64,000 nt of DNA, from NCBI RefSeq assembly GCF_013170705.1, contig NZ_CP033334.1, positions 2,209,501 through 2,273,500 of the forward strand. Direction: 5' to 3'. A program made the position numbers and the translations under genes. The notes under the pieces are model-generated. The model did no database searches. It was given only the letters and a program-made list of their open reading frames with translations, and was not told the DNA's origin. Below, piece after piece: positions 55,614 to 64,000 of the stretch (positions are counted from its first letter, which is position 1; every line of letters begins with the position of its first letter). This stretch comes from Mesorhizobium loti (GTDB taxonomy: Bacteria > Pseudomonadota > Alphaproteobacteria > Rhizobiales > Rhizobiaceae).

Positions 55614-56138
55614 CTAGGCGTGCTCGGCGACCCTGGCCTGGCTGGCATGACCGACCTCGCCCGTGAGCCTGGCAACCGCGCCCGGCGTGATCTCGTGCGA
55701 CAAAAGGCGGTCGAGGTCGACAGGACGCGGCATCGAGATCTGGCCGCGCGGGATGCGCTTGAAGCCGAGCGGCCCGTAATAGGGCTCGTCGCCGACCAGT
55801 ATGACGGCCGGCGCGCCGGACTTTGCGGCGGCCTCCAGTGCGATCGCCACCAGCCGGCGGCCGATGCCGAGATTCTTGAAGGCCGGCCGCACGGCAAGCG
55901 GCCCGAGCATCAGCGCGCGGCCGGCACCGGCGGCGATGCGGGTCATGCGCACCGAGGCGACGACAATATCGCCGTCGACCGCGACAAAGGACAAGCCACG
56001 CTCGTGGCCGCCGGCTTCACGGATCTTGTAGGCGGCAAGCACGAAACGGCCAGGCCCGAAGGCTTCGTCATTGATGGCTTCGATTTCAGGGTCGTGCGCC
56101 GGAGTTTCCGGCAGGTATTTCACGTCGGCAAGGCTCAT
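55614..56138 (-). CDS. GNAT-family N-acetyltransferase
   Basis: A 174-residue acetyltransferase. The acetyl-CoA-binding motif is LAVRPAFKNLGIGRRLVAIA (R/Q-x-x-G-x-G/A type), followed by AVILVGDEPYYGPLGFKRIP, a pattern common in YhbS-like members. The start at 56138 (MSLADVKYLPETPA) is supported by the domain boundary. The substrate is unknown. Confidence 0.87.
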   Translation of the reverse strand: MSLADVKYLPETPAHDPEIEAINDEAFGPGRFVLAAYKIREAGGHERGLSFVAVDGDIVVASVRMTRIAAGAGRALMLGPLAVRPAFKNLGIGRRLVAIALEAAAKSGAPAVILVGDEPYYGPLGFKRIPRGQISMPRPVDLDRLLSHEITPGAVARLTGEVGHASQARVAEHA

Positions 56139-56403
56139 GGTCTTTGCGTTCCGGTAGGGGAGGAAAGGTTGCTGCAAACGGCAGCATTCGCCAGTCAGCG
56201 CTTCAAGCGCGGGCGCCCTTTCGTCGTCGGTCAAACCGGATCAAAGCAAAGTCGAACATGCGGAGTGTCCGCTAGCATCAATTTTCGGCCGCCGCAATCG
56301 GCGCCTTCGCTGGCCCTACCGATTGACAATCTGTTCAGCCCCGAATGATTTCCGGCCTGCCGCATCGCGCTCTACATCAGGTGGAAACGCGAAAGGACAT
56401 CTC

Positions 56404-57393
56404 ATGGGATTGCTGGTCGACGGCAAATGGCAGGACCGCTGGTACGGCACCAAGGATAGCGGCGGCAAGTTCGTGCGGCCGCAATCGCAATGGCGCGACT
56501 GGATCACGCGCGACGGAATGCCCGCCGGAGACCGCGGCCGCGGTTTCAAGGCCGAGCCCGGCCGTTATCACCTGTATGTCTCGCTCGCCTGTCCGTGGGC
56601 GCACCGGACGCTGATCTTTCGCGCGCTGAAGAAGCTCGAAGGCATCATCTCGGTCTCGGTTGTGCATCATTTCATGGGCGCGAATGGCTGGACGTTTCTC
56701 GCCGAGGACGGCGCCACCGGCGACACGCTCTACGGCCTCGATTTCCTGCACCAGATCTATACCAGGGCAGATCCGGCCTATTCCGGCCGGGTGACGGTGC
56801 CGGTGCTATGGGACAAGAAGGAGCGGACCATCGTTTCCAATGAGTCTTCCGAAATCATCCGGATGCTCAATTCAGCCTTCGACGAATGGGGGGACGCCAG
56901 CCTCGATTTCTATCCTGAAGCGTTGCGGGGCGAGATCGATGCGGTCAACGCGCTGGTCTATCCCGCCATCAACAACGGCGTCTACCGCGCGGGCTTCGCC
57001 ACCACGCAGGCGGCGTACGAGGAAGCCTTCGGCGAGCTGTTTTCGGCGCTCGACACCCTGGAGGATCGCCTATCCAGGCAACGCTATCTGGTGGGCGATC
57101 GCATCACCGAGGCCGACTGGCGGCTGTTCACCACGCTGGTGCGTTTCGACCCGGTCTATGTCGGCCATTTCAAGTGCAATTTGCGCCGCATCGCCGACTA
57201 TCCGAACCTGTCGAACTATTTGCGCGACCTCTATCAGGTGCCTGGTGTCGCGGGGACGGTAAACCTGCATCACATCAAGGCGCATTATTACGGCAGTCAT
57301 GAAACGATCAATCCCACACGGATCGTGCCGGTGGGGCCGGAACTGGACTATGGCGCGCCGCATGACCGCGCGCGGTTCGGGGAGCGGGCCTGA
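56404..57393 (+). CDS. Glutathionyl-hydroquinone reductase (Xi-class GST, YqjG/EcmB type)
   Basis: A 329-residue enzyme with the family signature YHLYVSLACPWAHRTLIFRA, where the Cys in CPWAH is catalytic, and the C-terminal helical GST domain (AALDTLEDRLSRQ-like region and FDPVYVGHFKCNLRRIADYP). It reduces glutathionyl-hydroquinones with glutathione. The start at 56404 is 9 bases after GAAAGG. Its stop lies beside the stop of the convergent Nudix gene. Confidence 0.9.
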   Translation: MGLLVDGKWQDRWYGTKDSGGKFVRPQSQWRDWITRDGMPAGDRGRGFKAEPGRYHLYVSLACPWAHRTLIFRALKKLEGIISVSVVHHFMGANGWTFLAEDGATGDTLYGLDFLHQIYTRADPAYSGRVTVPVLWDKKERTIVSNESSEIIRMLNSAFDEWGDASLDFYPEALRGEIDAVNALVYPAINNGVYRAGFATTQAAYEEAFGELFSALDTLEDRLSRQRYLVGDRITEADWRLFTTLVRFDPVYVGHFKCNLRRIADYPNLSNYLRDLYQVPGVAGTVNLHHIKAHYYGSHETINPTRIVPVGPELDYGAPHDRARFGERA

Positions 57394-57394
57394 T

Positions 57395-57889
57395 CTACCA
57401 GTAGGGCGATGTCGGCTCATCCCGAAAAACCTCGGCGATGCGCCGCAGCGTCGCCGGCGTCGTGCCTTCCGGCAAGCGATCCAGCGGGAAGAAGCCGGCC
57501 TCGGCGATCTCATGGTCCGGCTGCTTCGGTGCCGTCTGGCTGAAGTGCTCGATCAGGTAGAGGCCGACATGGTCGCGGCGGCTGGAGCGGCGGTTGAAAT
57601 GCATCGATTTGAGAACCGGCGGTGCTGCCAGCGCGATGTTGCCTTCCTCGGCCAGTTCGCGCGCCAGCGCCTCGGCAAGCGTTTCGCCCGTTTCGACGCC
57701 GCCGCCGGGAAGCTGCCAGCCCGGCACATAGGTATGCCGGATGAGGAACACCGAATTGTTGGCGGCATCATGGATGAGGCCGCGCACGCCGAGCGTCATT
57801 GGCCGCCGCAGCACGAAATAGAGATGGAACAGTCTGGCGCGCAGCCCCGACCAACCGGTCTGGCGGAAGGCATCTTCCGGATTTGCCAT
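57395..57889 (-). CDS. Nudix hydrolase
   Basis: A 164-residue protein. The Nudix box appears as GGGVETGETLAEALARELAE followed by EGNI; the catalytic R-E-L-A-E-E core is intact, but the Gly before the last hydrophobic position is replaced (N). It hydrolyses a nucleoside diphosphate linked to another moiety; the substrate is unknown. Its start is 71 nt from the divergent metallophosphoesterase start. Confidence 0.88.
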   Translation of the reverse strand: MANPEDAFRQTGWSGLRARLFHLYFVLRRPMTLGVRGLIHDAANNSVFLIRHTYVPGWQLPGGGVETGETLAEALARELAEEGNIALAAPPVLKSMHFNRRSSRRDHVGLYLIEHFSQTAPKQPDHEIAEAGFFPLDRLPEGTTPATLRRIAEVFRDEPTSPYW

Positions 57890-57960
57890 CAGGTGCGAAA
57901 CCGTGGGTGATAAGGAAACCTTGAGTGGAAAGCGGGACGCTGGTCGCCTATGAGGGATGG

Positions 57961-58890
57961 ATGTTCAGGCTCGCGCATATTTCCGATGTCCATCTGGGGC
58001 CGCTCCCCGATGTATCCTATCGCGATCTCGCCTCCAAGCGCGTGCTCGGCTACGTAAACTGGCAGCGCAACCGCCGCCGCCACATGCATGACGCCGTCAT
58101 CGATGCCATCACCGCCGATATCAAGGCGCAGAACCCCGACCATCTCGCCGTCACCGGCGACCTGGTCAATCTGGCGCTCGACGGCGAGATCGAGATGGCC
58201 AAGCACTGGCTGGAGACGTTGGGATCGCCGCATGATGTTTCGGTGGTTCCGGGAAACCACGACGCCTATGTGCCGGGCGCCTTCGACAAGGTCTGCCGCG
58301 CATGGGCGGCCTGGATGAGCGGCGACGGCGTCAACGCACCGGTCGACCGCAACGCATTTCCCTATCTGCGCGTGCGCGGCAATGTCGCGCTGATCGGCGT
58401 CTCGACGGCGCGGGCCACGGCCCCCTTCATGGCCAACGGCTTCTTCATGGAGGGGCAGGCGGAGCGGCTCGGCAAGATTCTTCGCGACACGGCCGCCCAA
58501 GGCCTGTTTCGCGCGATCATGATCCACCACCCGCCGGTGCGCGGCGCCGTCTCGCAGCACAAGCGGCTGTTCGGCATCGCCCGCTTCCACAAGATCATCC
58601 GCCGGCACGGCGCGGAGCTCGTCCTGCACGGACATTCGCATCTACCGTCGCTGTTCCAGATCGGCCCGCGCGACGCCAAGGTCCCGGTGGTCGGCGTCGC
58701 CGCCGCCGGTCAGGCGCCGGGGGGAAAGCATCCGGCGGCACAGTATAATCTGTTCGACATCGATGGCGAAAAGGGCAATTGGCGCATCCGCCTGACCCGG
58801 CGCGGCCTGACCGGGCCGGCGATACCGCCTGCCGATCTGCAGACCATGGAACTGGGTGTGGAGGCCAGCGCTTCTATTGCCGCAGGCTGA
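57961..58890 (+). CDS. Calcineurin-like metallophosphoesterase
   Basis: A 309-residue phosphoesterase with all metal-site motifs: HISDVHLGPL, VTGDLVNLAL, VVPGNHDAYV, MIHHPPVRGA and LHGHSHLPSL. GAGGGA precedes ATG 57961; an in-frame GTG at 57925 lacks such a site. Relatives hydrolyse cyclic nucleotides or other phosphodiesters. Its 3' end overlaps that of the next, convergent gene by 17 nt. Confidence 0.9.
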   Translation: MFRLAHISDVHLGPLPDVSYRDLASKRVLGYVNWQRNRRRHMHDAVIDAITADIKAQNPDHLAVTGDLVNLALDGEIEMAKHWLETLGSPHDVSVVPGNHDAYVPGAFDKVCRAWAAWMSGDGVNAPVDRNAFPYLRVRGNVALIGVSTARATAPFMANGFFMEGQAERLGKILRDTAAQGLFRAIMIHHPPVRGAVSQHKRLFGIARFHKIIRRHGAELVLHGHSHLPSLFQIGPRDAKVPVVGVAAAGQAPGGKHPAAQYNLFDIDGEKGNWRIRLTRRGLTGPAIPPADLQTMELGVEASASIAAG

Positions 58891-59488
58891 ACACCATAGC
58901 CACGAGGCGGTCCCAGAAAAGGGCGACCGACACCGCCAGGCCGACCAGGGCCCCGGCAGCGATCAGGCCAAGGCCTGACAGGAAGGCCGACCAGCTATTG
59001 CCGCGCGTCGTCGAGCGCAGCGGCGGCTCGGCTTCCGCCACCTGGGCGCGCTTCATGCCGGCGACGGCCGGTTCGACCCCGCCCTCCATCATCCTCTGCC
59101 GCTCGACGATGCGCTCGGCGACATAGCGTGTCACGGAATCGGCAATCGGCTTCATCTCGGTCGATTCGGCAAGCACCACGCGGCCAATACGGGTGTCCTT
59201 GAGGAAGCGGTAGGTGCGGCGGTCGCGGCCCATCGCGACATGGCTGACGGCATCGATCCAGAGGCGCGGCTGCAGTCCCGAGGAAACGACGAAATCGAAA
59301 TTGTCCATGTCGGCGGGCACGTCGGCGAAGACAGGCGCAAGTTCGGCTGCCAGGAGATCGAGGCGCATGCGATGCGCCTCGCGCATGTCGACGACGACAT
59401 CGTCGCGGTCGGCGAAAGCGTTCTTCACATCACGGATGGCATCGGACAGTTTTCTCGACGGATCGATCTTTTCGCCTGCGTCCTTCAT
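58874..59488 (-). CDS. Hypothetical tail-anchored membrane protein
   Basis: A 204-residue protein of unknown family. The N-terminal two thirds are soluble, helical and charged (SRKLSDAIRDVKNAFADRDD, then HVAMGRDRRTYRFLKD); residues about 165-200 form one or two transmembrane helices (FLSGLGLIAAGALVGLAVSV), so it is likely inserted through its C-terminus. ATG 59488 is chosen because the upstream extension is low-complexity. Its end overlaps the metallophosphoesterase gene. Confidence 0.75.
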   Translation of the reverse strand: MKDAGEKIDPSRKLSDAIRDVKNAFADRDDVVVDMREAHRMRLDLLAAELAPVFADVPADMDNFDFVVSSGLQPRLWIDAVSHVAMGRDRRTYRFLKDTRIGRVVLAESTEMKPIADSVTRYVAERIVERQRMMEGGVEPAVAGMKRAQVAEAEPPLRSTTRGNSWSAFLSGLGLIAAGALVGLAVSVALFWDRLVAMVFSLRQ

Positions 59489-59595
59489 CGGCGTCTGCCT
59501 CGCGGGGTTGGTTAACACGCAGTTAACACAGCCGCCGGCAAAATGCACTGGCGAGAAGACGGCGCGCGGCGCGGGGCGCCGTGCGCTGGAAGAAC

Positions 59596-60399
59596 TCAAC
59601 CAGTCGCGGTGGCGAGTCTCGGGCGAATGGGCCTGGCGCGACGGCTCATGTTGCGCTGGATGATGTTCGCCACCAGATCGGGTGCTTCCTCGACCAGCAT
59701 ATGGCCGGCCTCCAGCACGTGATGCACATGAAAGCGCGCCGGCAGGTCGTCCGCCTGGGTGAAGGGCAGTACCGCGTCATCACTGCCCCACACCACCATC
59801 ACCGGCATGGCCAGCCTCTCCAACTGGTCGCGCGGGATGACGCCTTGCCGGTCGTCCCTGGTCATGGCGGCGGCGATCTCGACGAGTTTTTCCAGTTGCC
59901 CAGGGCGTTGGCGCATGCCGCAGAGGGTGTCGGCGGCGTGATCAAAAGGCCGTGCCCGTGGTCCCGACATGGCGGCAAGGCAGGCGCGGATCTCTGATGG
60001 GCTGCGTGCGCAGGCATAGCGGCGCAACAGTGGCCCGTTGATTTCCGGACCGAAGCCGCCGGGCGCCAACAGGGTCAGCGAGGCCACCTTCTCGGGCTCG
60101 GCCAGCGCCATCAGCGTCGCCACCGCTCCGCCCATCGAATGGCCAACGAGGTGGATCCGTTTGACCGCGCGCGCCGCAAGGTCGGCAAGAACGGCCCTTG
60201 CCGCGACCTTTGCAGGCCCGGCGCCCGGAAAATCGAGCGACAGGCCGTGCCCCGGCAAGTCATAAGCAAGCGTGCGCATGGAAGGCGCGAGCGAGGCGAC
60301 CACGTCGCGCCAGCCGTCGGAGCAACCGCCGAAACCGTGCAGCAGGACGATGGTCTTCGAGCCAACACCCTGTTCGGTGGCATGGAGCGATGAGATCAT
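59596..60399 (-). CDS. Alpha/beta hydrolase
   Basis: A 267-residue hydrolase: oxyanion segment IVLLHGFGGCSDGWRDVV, nucleophile Ser88 in HLVGHSMGGAV, acid in VVWGSDDAVLPF and His in VLEAGHMLVEEAP. The sequence resembles the alpha/beta-hydrolase part of acetoin-dehydrogenase-linked proteins, but it has no lipoyl domain and no partner genes. It is an esterase or hydrolase of unknown substrate. Confidence 0.87.
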   Translation of the reverse strand: MISSLHATEQGVGSKTIVLLHGFGGCSDGWRDVVASLAPSMRTLAYDLPGHGLSLDFPGAGPAKVAARAVLADLAARAVKRIHLVGHSMGGAVATLMALAEPEKVASLTLLAPGGFGPEINGPLLRRYACARSPSEIRACLAAMSGPRARPFDHAADTLCGMRQRPGQLEKLVEIAAAMTRDDRQGVIPRDQLERLAMPVMVVWGSDDAVLPFTQADDLPARFHVHHVLEAGHMLVEEAPDLVANIIQRNMSRRARPIRPRLATATG

Positions 60400-60623
60400 G
60401 ATCGCGGAAGGTGTTAAATTGCGGGAAAACTCGAAATGTGGCTGGATTGCTCCTTGTCCAACCGGATGGCCAGTAAAGTTTTCGCGACTGGCGCCTGGGC
60501 GCGAGCATGCCGTTCCGTGGCTTTGCCGGCAAAGCCGGCTAAATCAGCGCGATTGTGGCTTTGTCCGCCGCGCGCGGGCGTCCAACTATCCCGTTGATCC
60601 AAACAGGTCCGGTCCATTTGACA

Positions 60624-62387
60624 TCAGCTGGCGTTGCCGAGTCCGGCGGCGCGCAAGGCGCCGACCAGGCGTTCGGTCAGGTCGGCCGGATATTTTCGGT
60701 CGATGAAGGTCGCGCGCGGATTGGCGGCGAATCTCGGAAACTTGGCGCTCAGCTCATCGACCAGCTTTCGCGCTTGACCGTCCTGGCCGGAGATCTTGGC
60801 GCCGATCAGCCGGGCGGCGAGATAGTGCGATTTGGTTGCGGTCGTTCGCAGGGCGGAACTGGCGATGGCTGCCTTGTTCGTGTCGCCGAGCATGAGTTCG
60901 CCAGCGAAAAGCCCGAAATCCCACCAGGTCGGATGGCCGCTGGAGGCGTCCACCGCATGGGCCAGGATCGGCGTTCCCTCGGCGTACCGACCGGTGAAGA
61001 TCAGCCCATAGCCATAAGCGGCGGCCATGGCGAGATCGTAGGGGTTGAGGTCATAGGCCTTGCGCATCCAGCGCAGGGCCTCGTCGGCGTTGCCGATACG
61101 CGAATTGATGTAGCCGTACGAGCGATGCGCGTAGGGGCTGGTCGGCCCCATCTGCACGGCGCGATGGGCGAATGTCACCGCCTTCTCGATCGTCGCGTCC
61201 GGCGGATAGGCGTAGTGGTCGTTCACAGCCTCCAGATGCAGCGAGGCAAGCTCCGAATAGACCAGCGGCGATCTGGCGCCATTGTCGGCAAGGGTTTCGA
61301 GGCAGCGATAGGCGGCCTCGTGCGTCTTGGCGTTCTGGTCGAGATAATATTTGTCGTTGAGCAACAGGCACTGCGTCAGGGCGGTCTGAATGCCGCTCTG
61401 CTCGATATAGCTGTAGATGGTGCCGGACGCGGGAAGGGCGGAACTCAGTATGCCGGCGATACGGTCCTCGACTGCCGATGGCGCGCTGTCGGCCGCGGTC
61501 AGGTTGCGTGACAAAAGCACCCGTCCGGTCGCCACGCTCTGCAATTCGATGGTGACGTCGCCAGCATCCGGTCCAGGCAGGACATCGAAGATGAAGCTTG
61601 TCGCGCTGGCGACCGAATCGGTCTTGTCGACCGTATCGCGACCGATGAAGTCGATCGTGTCGAAGCCACTTAGACCGGCGCGCAGCGCCGCGGCGACGCG
61701 GCTGGCGTCGGTGCCGCTGGCCTTGACGGCGATATAGACGAGCGGCAAGGCTTCGCTCGCAGGCGATGATGCAGTGCTGCTGCTCAGGCCTGCGGCCTCG
61801 ACCGCGGCCGGCACGTCGCCGCCCGCGAGCAGCGCGCCGCTGCCCTGACGCATGATCAGAACTCCGAGCATGGCGATCACCAGGGCGATCGCCATCCAGA
61901 AGAACCTGAGATGGCGCGCCACCGAGGGGGCGGCAGAGGGCACGATAGAGGGCAATGCCGCGGCAGGGGCATCGCCGGATGGTTCGGGCGGAGCAGTCGC
62001 CGGTTCGGCCTGTCTGGCAGGTTCCACGGTTTCCGGCAAACGGATCGCGTTGAGCTCATAGGCCGGGACGTAACCGCCGCGTGGAATGGCGATGCGGACG
62101 GGCTCGGCGATGCCTTCATTGGCGAAATACTGCTGCAGCAGTTCGCGCAGTCTGCCTGCCTGCACGCGCACCACGGCATCGGTCGACGGATCGAAATCGC
62201 CGTCCTTGCCGAAGACGTCCATGGCGATGGAAAAGCCCTTCAGCCTGTCGGCTTCGCCGGCCTGCTCGCGTTCGACGAGATAACGGATCAGTTTGCGCGC
62301 ACGCTCGGACCGTCCGAACGTTTCGCTGGCAAGCAGTCGCTCCAGTGTCTCGCGCACTGCGGGGGCGGCAGGCGTGGCATGCTGCAA
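60624..62387 (-). CDS. Winged-helix-like / transmembrane / TPR protein
   Basis: A 587-residue protein. Residues about 10-110 hold the ERARKLIRYLVEREQAGEAD, then LKGFSIAMDVFGKDGDFDPS and PVRIAIPRGGYVPAYE pattern often found ahead of adenylate-cyclase or TPR modules in rhizobia, probably a DNA-binding-like fold. A Pro/Ala linker precedes one transmembrane helix (FFWMAIALVIAMLGVLIM, about residue 165). The C-terminal part is periplasmic with TPR-like repeats (SPYAHRSYGYINSRIGNADE, then ALRWMRKAYDLNPYDLAMAA). A ToxR/CadC-like membrane regulator is plausible but unproven. Confidence 0.8.
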   Translation of the reverse strand: MQHATPAAPAVRETLERLLASETFGRSERARKLIRYLVEREQAGEADRLKGFSIAMDVFGKDGDFDPSTDAVVRVQAGRLRELLQQYFANEGIAEPVRIAIPRGGYVPAYELNAIRLPETVEPARQAEPATAPPEPSGDAPAAALPSIVPSAAPSVARHLRFFWMAIALVIAMLGVLIMRQGSGALLAGGDVPAAVEAAGLSSSTASSPASEALPLVYIAVKASGTDASRVAAALRAGLSGFDTIDFIGRDTVDKTDSVASATSFIFDVLPGPDAGDVTIELQSVATGRVLLSRNLTAADSAPSAVEDRIAGILSSALPASGTIYSYIEQSGIQTALTQCLLLNDKYYLDQNAKTHEAAYRCLETLADNGARSPLVYSELASLHLEAVNDHYAYPPDATIEKAVTFAHRAVQMGPTSPYAHRSYGYINSRIGNADEALRWMRKAYDLNPYDLAMAAAYGYGLIFTGRYAEGTPILAHAVDASSGHPTWWDFGLFAGELMLGDTNKAAIASSALRTTATKSHYLAARLIGAKISGQDGQARKLVDELSAKFPRFAANPRATFIDRKYPADLTERLVGALRAAGLGNAS

Positions 62388-62571
62388 GTGTCGATCCTCT
62401 CGAAGTCGGCACAGGGTGAGGCACGATCATATAGTGCCCCCATCGCCACACAAGTATGCAGCCCTTATGCGATCGCGTACCTAACCGGATAATTTTCCGG
62501 TGGTTAATGACCGGGGCCGCCGCCGATCGCCGAACGATGCGGGTTGATATCGCCAAGCCTTTGTTCCGGCT

Positions 62572-62614
62572 TGAAAAAATAGCGGCGCGAGAGCCAGTCG
62601 AAGCTCTCGCGCCG
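62572..62614 (-). terminator. Rho-independent terminator of leuA
   Basis: On the minus strand CGGCGCGAGAGC and GCTCTCGCGCCG form a perfect 12-bp stem with an 8-base loop, followed by CTATTTTTTC. It is the expected end of the leuA transcript. Confidence 0.9.
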
Positions 62615-62628
62615 ATAACCGGCAAATG

Positions 62629-64000
62629 CTACTTGGCCTTGCGGCCGACGATGCGGTTGGCGGCCGAAGTCACCGCTTCCAGCGATGCGGCGACGATGTT
62701 GGTGTTGATGCCGGCGCCGAACAGTTTGCCGCCGGGATATTCCATCTCGACGTAGGAAATGGCCGACGCGTTCGAGCCGCGCTGCATCGAGTGCTCGGAG
62801 TAGTCGAGCACCGACATCTCGACGCCGACATGGCGCGACAGAGCGTCGACGAAGCCGTCGATCGGACCGGTGCCGGTGCCTGATATGGTCACTTCCTTGC
62901 CGTTGTCGAGGATGACCGCCTCGACAACGCGCCGGCCCTTCACCTCGGTATCGGGATAGGTGTGGTGGTCGAGGAATTTCAGGCGCGCGCCCGGCTGGTC
63001 GACATAGGTCTCGAGGAAGCGTTCATGAATGCGTTTGGCCGGAACCTCCTTGCCTTCGGCATCGGTGATCGCCTGGATCGCCTGGCTGAACTCGATCTGC
63101 AGATTGCGCGGCAGGTTCAAGCCGTAATCGGCCTGCAGCACATAGGCGATGCCGCCCTTGCCCGACTGCGAGTTGATGCGAATGATCGCTTCGTAGCTGC
63201 GGCCGACATCGGCCGGGTCGATCGGCAGATAGGGCACTTCCCACAGGCTGGTGTTGGCCTTCTTCAAGGCCTTCATGCCCTTGTTGATCGCATCCTGGTG
63301 CGAGCCGGAAAAGGCCGTGTAGACGAGCTCGCCGACATAGGGGTGACGCTCGGGGATCTTCAGCTGGTTCGAATATTCATAGACGTCCTTCATCCGGTTG
63401 ATGTCGGAGCAGTCGATGCCCGGATCGACGCCTTGCGTATACATGTTGAGCGCCAGGGTGACGATGTCGACATTGCCGGTGCGCTCGCCATTGCCGAACA
63501 GCGTGCCTTCGACGCGGTCGGCGCCGGCCATCAGGCCGAGCTCGGTGGTGGCGATGCCGGTGCCGCGGTCATTGTGCGGATGCAGCGAGATGATCAGATT
63601 TTCACGGTTGTCGAGATTGCGGCACATCGATTCGATGCGGTCGGCATAGACGTTTGGCGTCGACATCTCGACCGTCGACGGCAGGTTGATGATCAGCTTG
63701 TTGTCTGAAGTCGGCCTGACGATCTCGGTGACGGCGTTGCAGATCTCCAGCGCCACTTCGAGCTCGGTGCCGGTAAAGCTCTCCGGCGAATATTCGAAAC
63801 GGTAGCCGCCGCCGGCCTTGGCCGCCATGTCGGTGATCATCTTGGCGGCGTCGGTGGCGATGCGCTTGATGCCGCCGACATCTTTTTCGAAGACGACGCG
63901 GCGCTGCAATTCGCTTGTCGAATTGTAGAAATGCACGATCGGGTTGGTGGCGCCCTTCAGCGCTTCGAAGGTGCGGGTGATCAGCTCAGGCCGGCACTGC
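62629..64000 (-). CDS. leuA: 2-isopropylmalate synthase (5' end outside window)
   Basis: The C-terminal part of LeuA, first enzyme of leucine synthesis. The frame runs off the right edge. Visible are the catalytic-domain stretches LIINLPSTVEMSTPNVYADR, IISLHPHNDRGTGIATTELG with the metal-binding HPHND, and GERTGNVDIVTLALNMYTQG, then the regulatory domain (GTGPIDGFVDALSRHVGVEM) that binds leucine. The length pattern matches the longer LeuA type with an intact C-terminal domain. About 100 N-terminal residues are missing. Confidence 0.95.
   Translation of the reverse strand, partial: QCRPELITRTFEALKGATNPIVHFYNSTSELQRRVVFEKDVGGIKRIATDAAKMITDMAAKAGGGYRFEYSPESFTGTELEVALEICNAVTEIVRPTSDNKLIINLPSTVEMSTPNVYADRIESMCRNLDNRENLIISLHPHNDRGTGIATTELGLMAGADRVEGTLFGNGERTGNVDIVTLALNMYTQGVDPGIDCSDINRMKDVYEYSNQLKIPERHPYVGELVYTAFSGSHQDAINKGMKALKKANTSLWEVPYLPIDPADVGRSYEAIIRINSQSGKGGIAYVLQADYGLNLPRNLQIEFSQAIQAITDAEGKEVPAKRIHERFLETYVDQPGARLKFLDHHTYPDTEVKGRRVVEAVILDNGKEVTISGTGTGPIDGFVDALSRHVGVEMSVLDYSEHSMQRGSNASAISYVEMEYPGGKLFGAGINTNIVAASLEAVTSAANRIVGRKAK

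Noticed and set aside
60520..60535. Perfect palindrome GCTTTGCCGGCAAAGC as a terminator or operator
   Set aside because: It has no loop space, no T tract and no clear regulator nearby; too short to assign.
1..64000. CRISPR array, rRNA operon or prophage
   Set aside because: No regularly spaced repeats, rRNA sequence, integrase or phage structural genes were seen on either strand.

Overview
The window is ordinary GC-rich chromosomal DNA of an alphaproteobacterium, most likely a Mesorhizobium-like member of the Rhizobiales. The reasons are the CtrA/SciP/ChpT cell-cycle locus with a FliJ-like gene and an EipA (DUF1134) gene, several LysR, XRE-cupin and ECF regulators, branched-chain-type ABC transport, and intergenic repeat families of the kind common in rhizobia. 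About sixty protein genes, one tRNA, one insertion sequence, one gene remnant and several repeats are supported. No CRISPR array, rRNA, phage or integrase was seen.

Layout. 0-4 kb: the 3' part of tex, then a LysR regulator divergent from glutaryl-CoA dehydrogenase. 4-10.7 kb: a tight three-gene operon (transglutaminase-DUF2126 fusion, circularly permuted ATP-grasp/alpha-E fusion, second transglutaminase) that looks like an uncharacterised peptide-bond-forming system. 10.9-16.5 kb: glycosyltransferase, topoisomerase IB, a DGPF-protein/ECF sigma pair and an ALDH7-type dehydrogenase. 16.5-19.7 kb: hairpin-bearing repeats and two tandem paralogous double winged-helix proteins of unknown role. 19.9-30.5 kb: an RND-pump remnant, then a catabolic and uptake cluster (SDR, ALDH, N-formylglutamate-amidohydrolase-like enzyme, XRE-cupin regulator, five-gene ABC importer, glutamine-synthetase-like ligase) in which two transcription units share a 17-bp operator-like motif.

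30.5-33.8 kb: a His-rich secreted protein, an EEP-family phosphodiesterase, a cardiolipin synthase-like phospholipase D and an orphan RiPP-precursor-like peptide. 34-41.3 kb: a TetR-FabF-SDR unit divergent from an RND efflux pair. 41.3-43.9 kb: tRNA-Met, a Gfo/Idh/MocA oxidoreductase and mnmA. 44-52.3 kb: the cell-cycle region (sciP, fliJ-like, ctrA, a receiver protein, chpT, eipA, a membrane coiled-coil protein), into which a quinone-reductase/HxlR pair and an IS630 element are placed between sciP and ctrA. 52.4-64 kb: housekeeping and metabolic genes ending in leuA, which runs off the right edge.

Starts were chosen from Shine-Dalgarno sequence, family length and overlaps with neighbours. 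Functions are family-level inferences from sequence read by eye; no database search was run.
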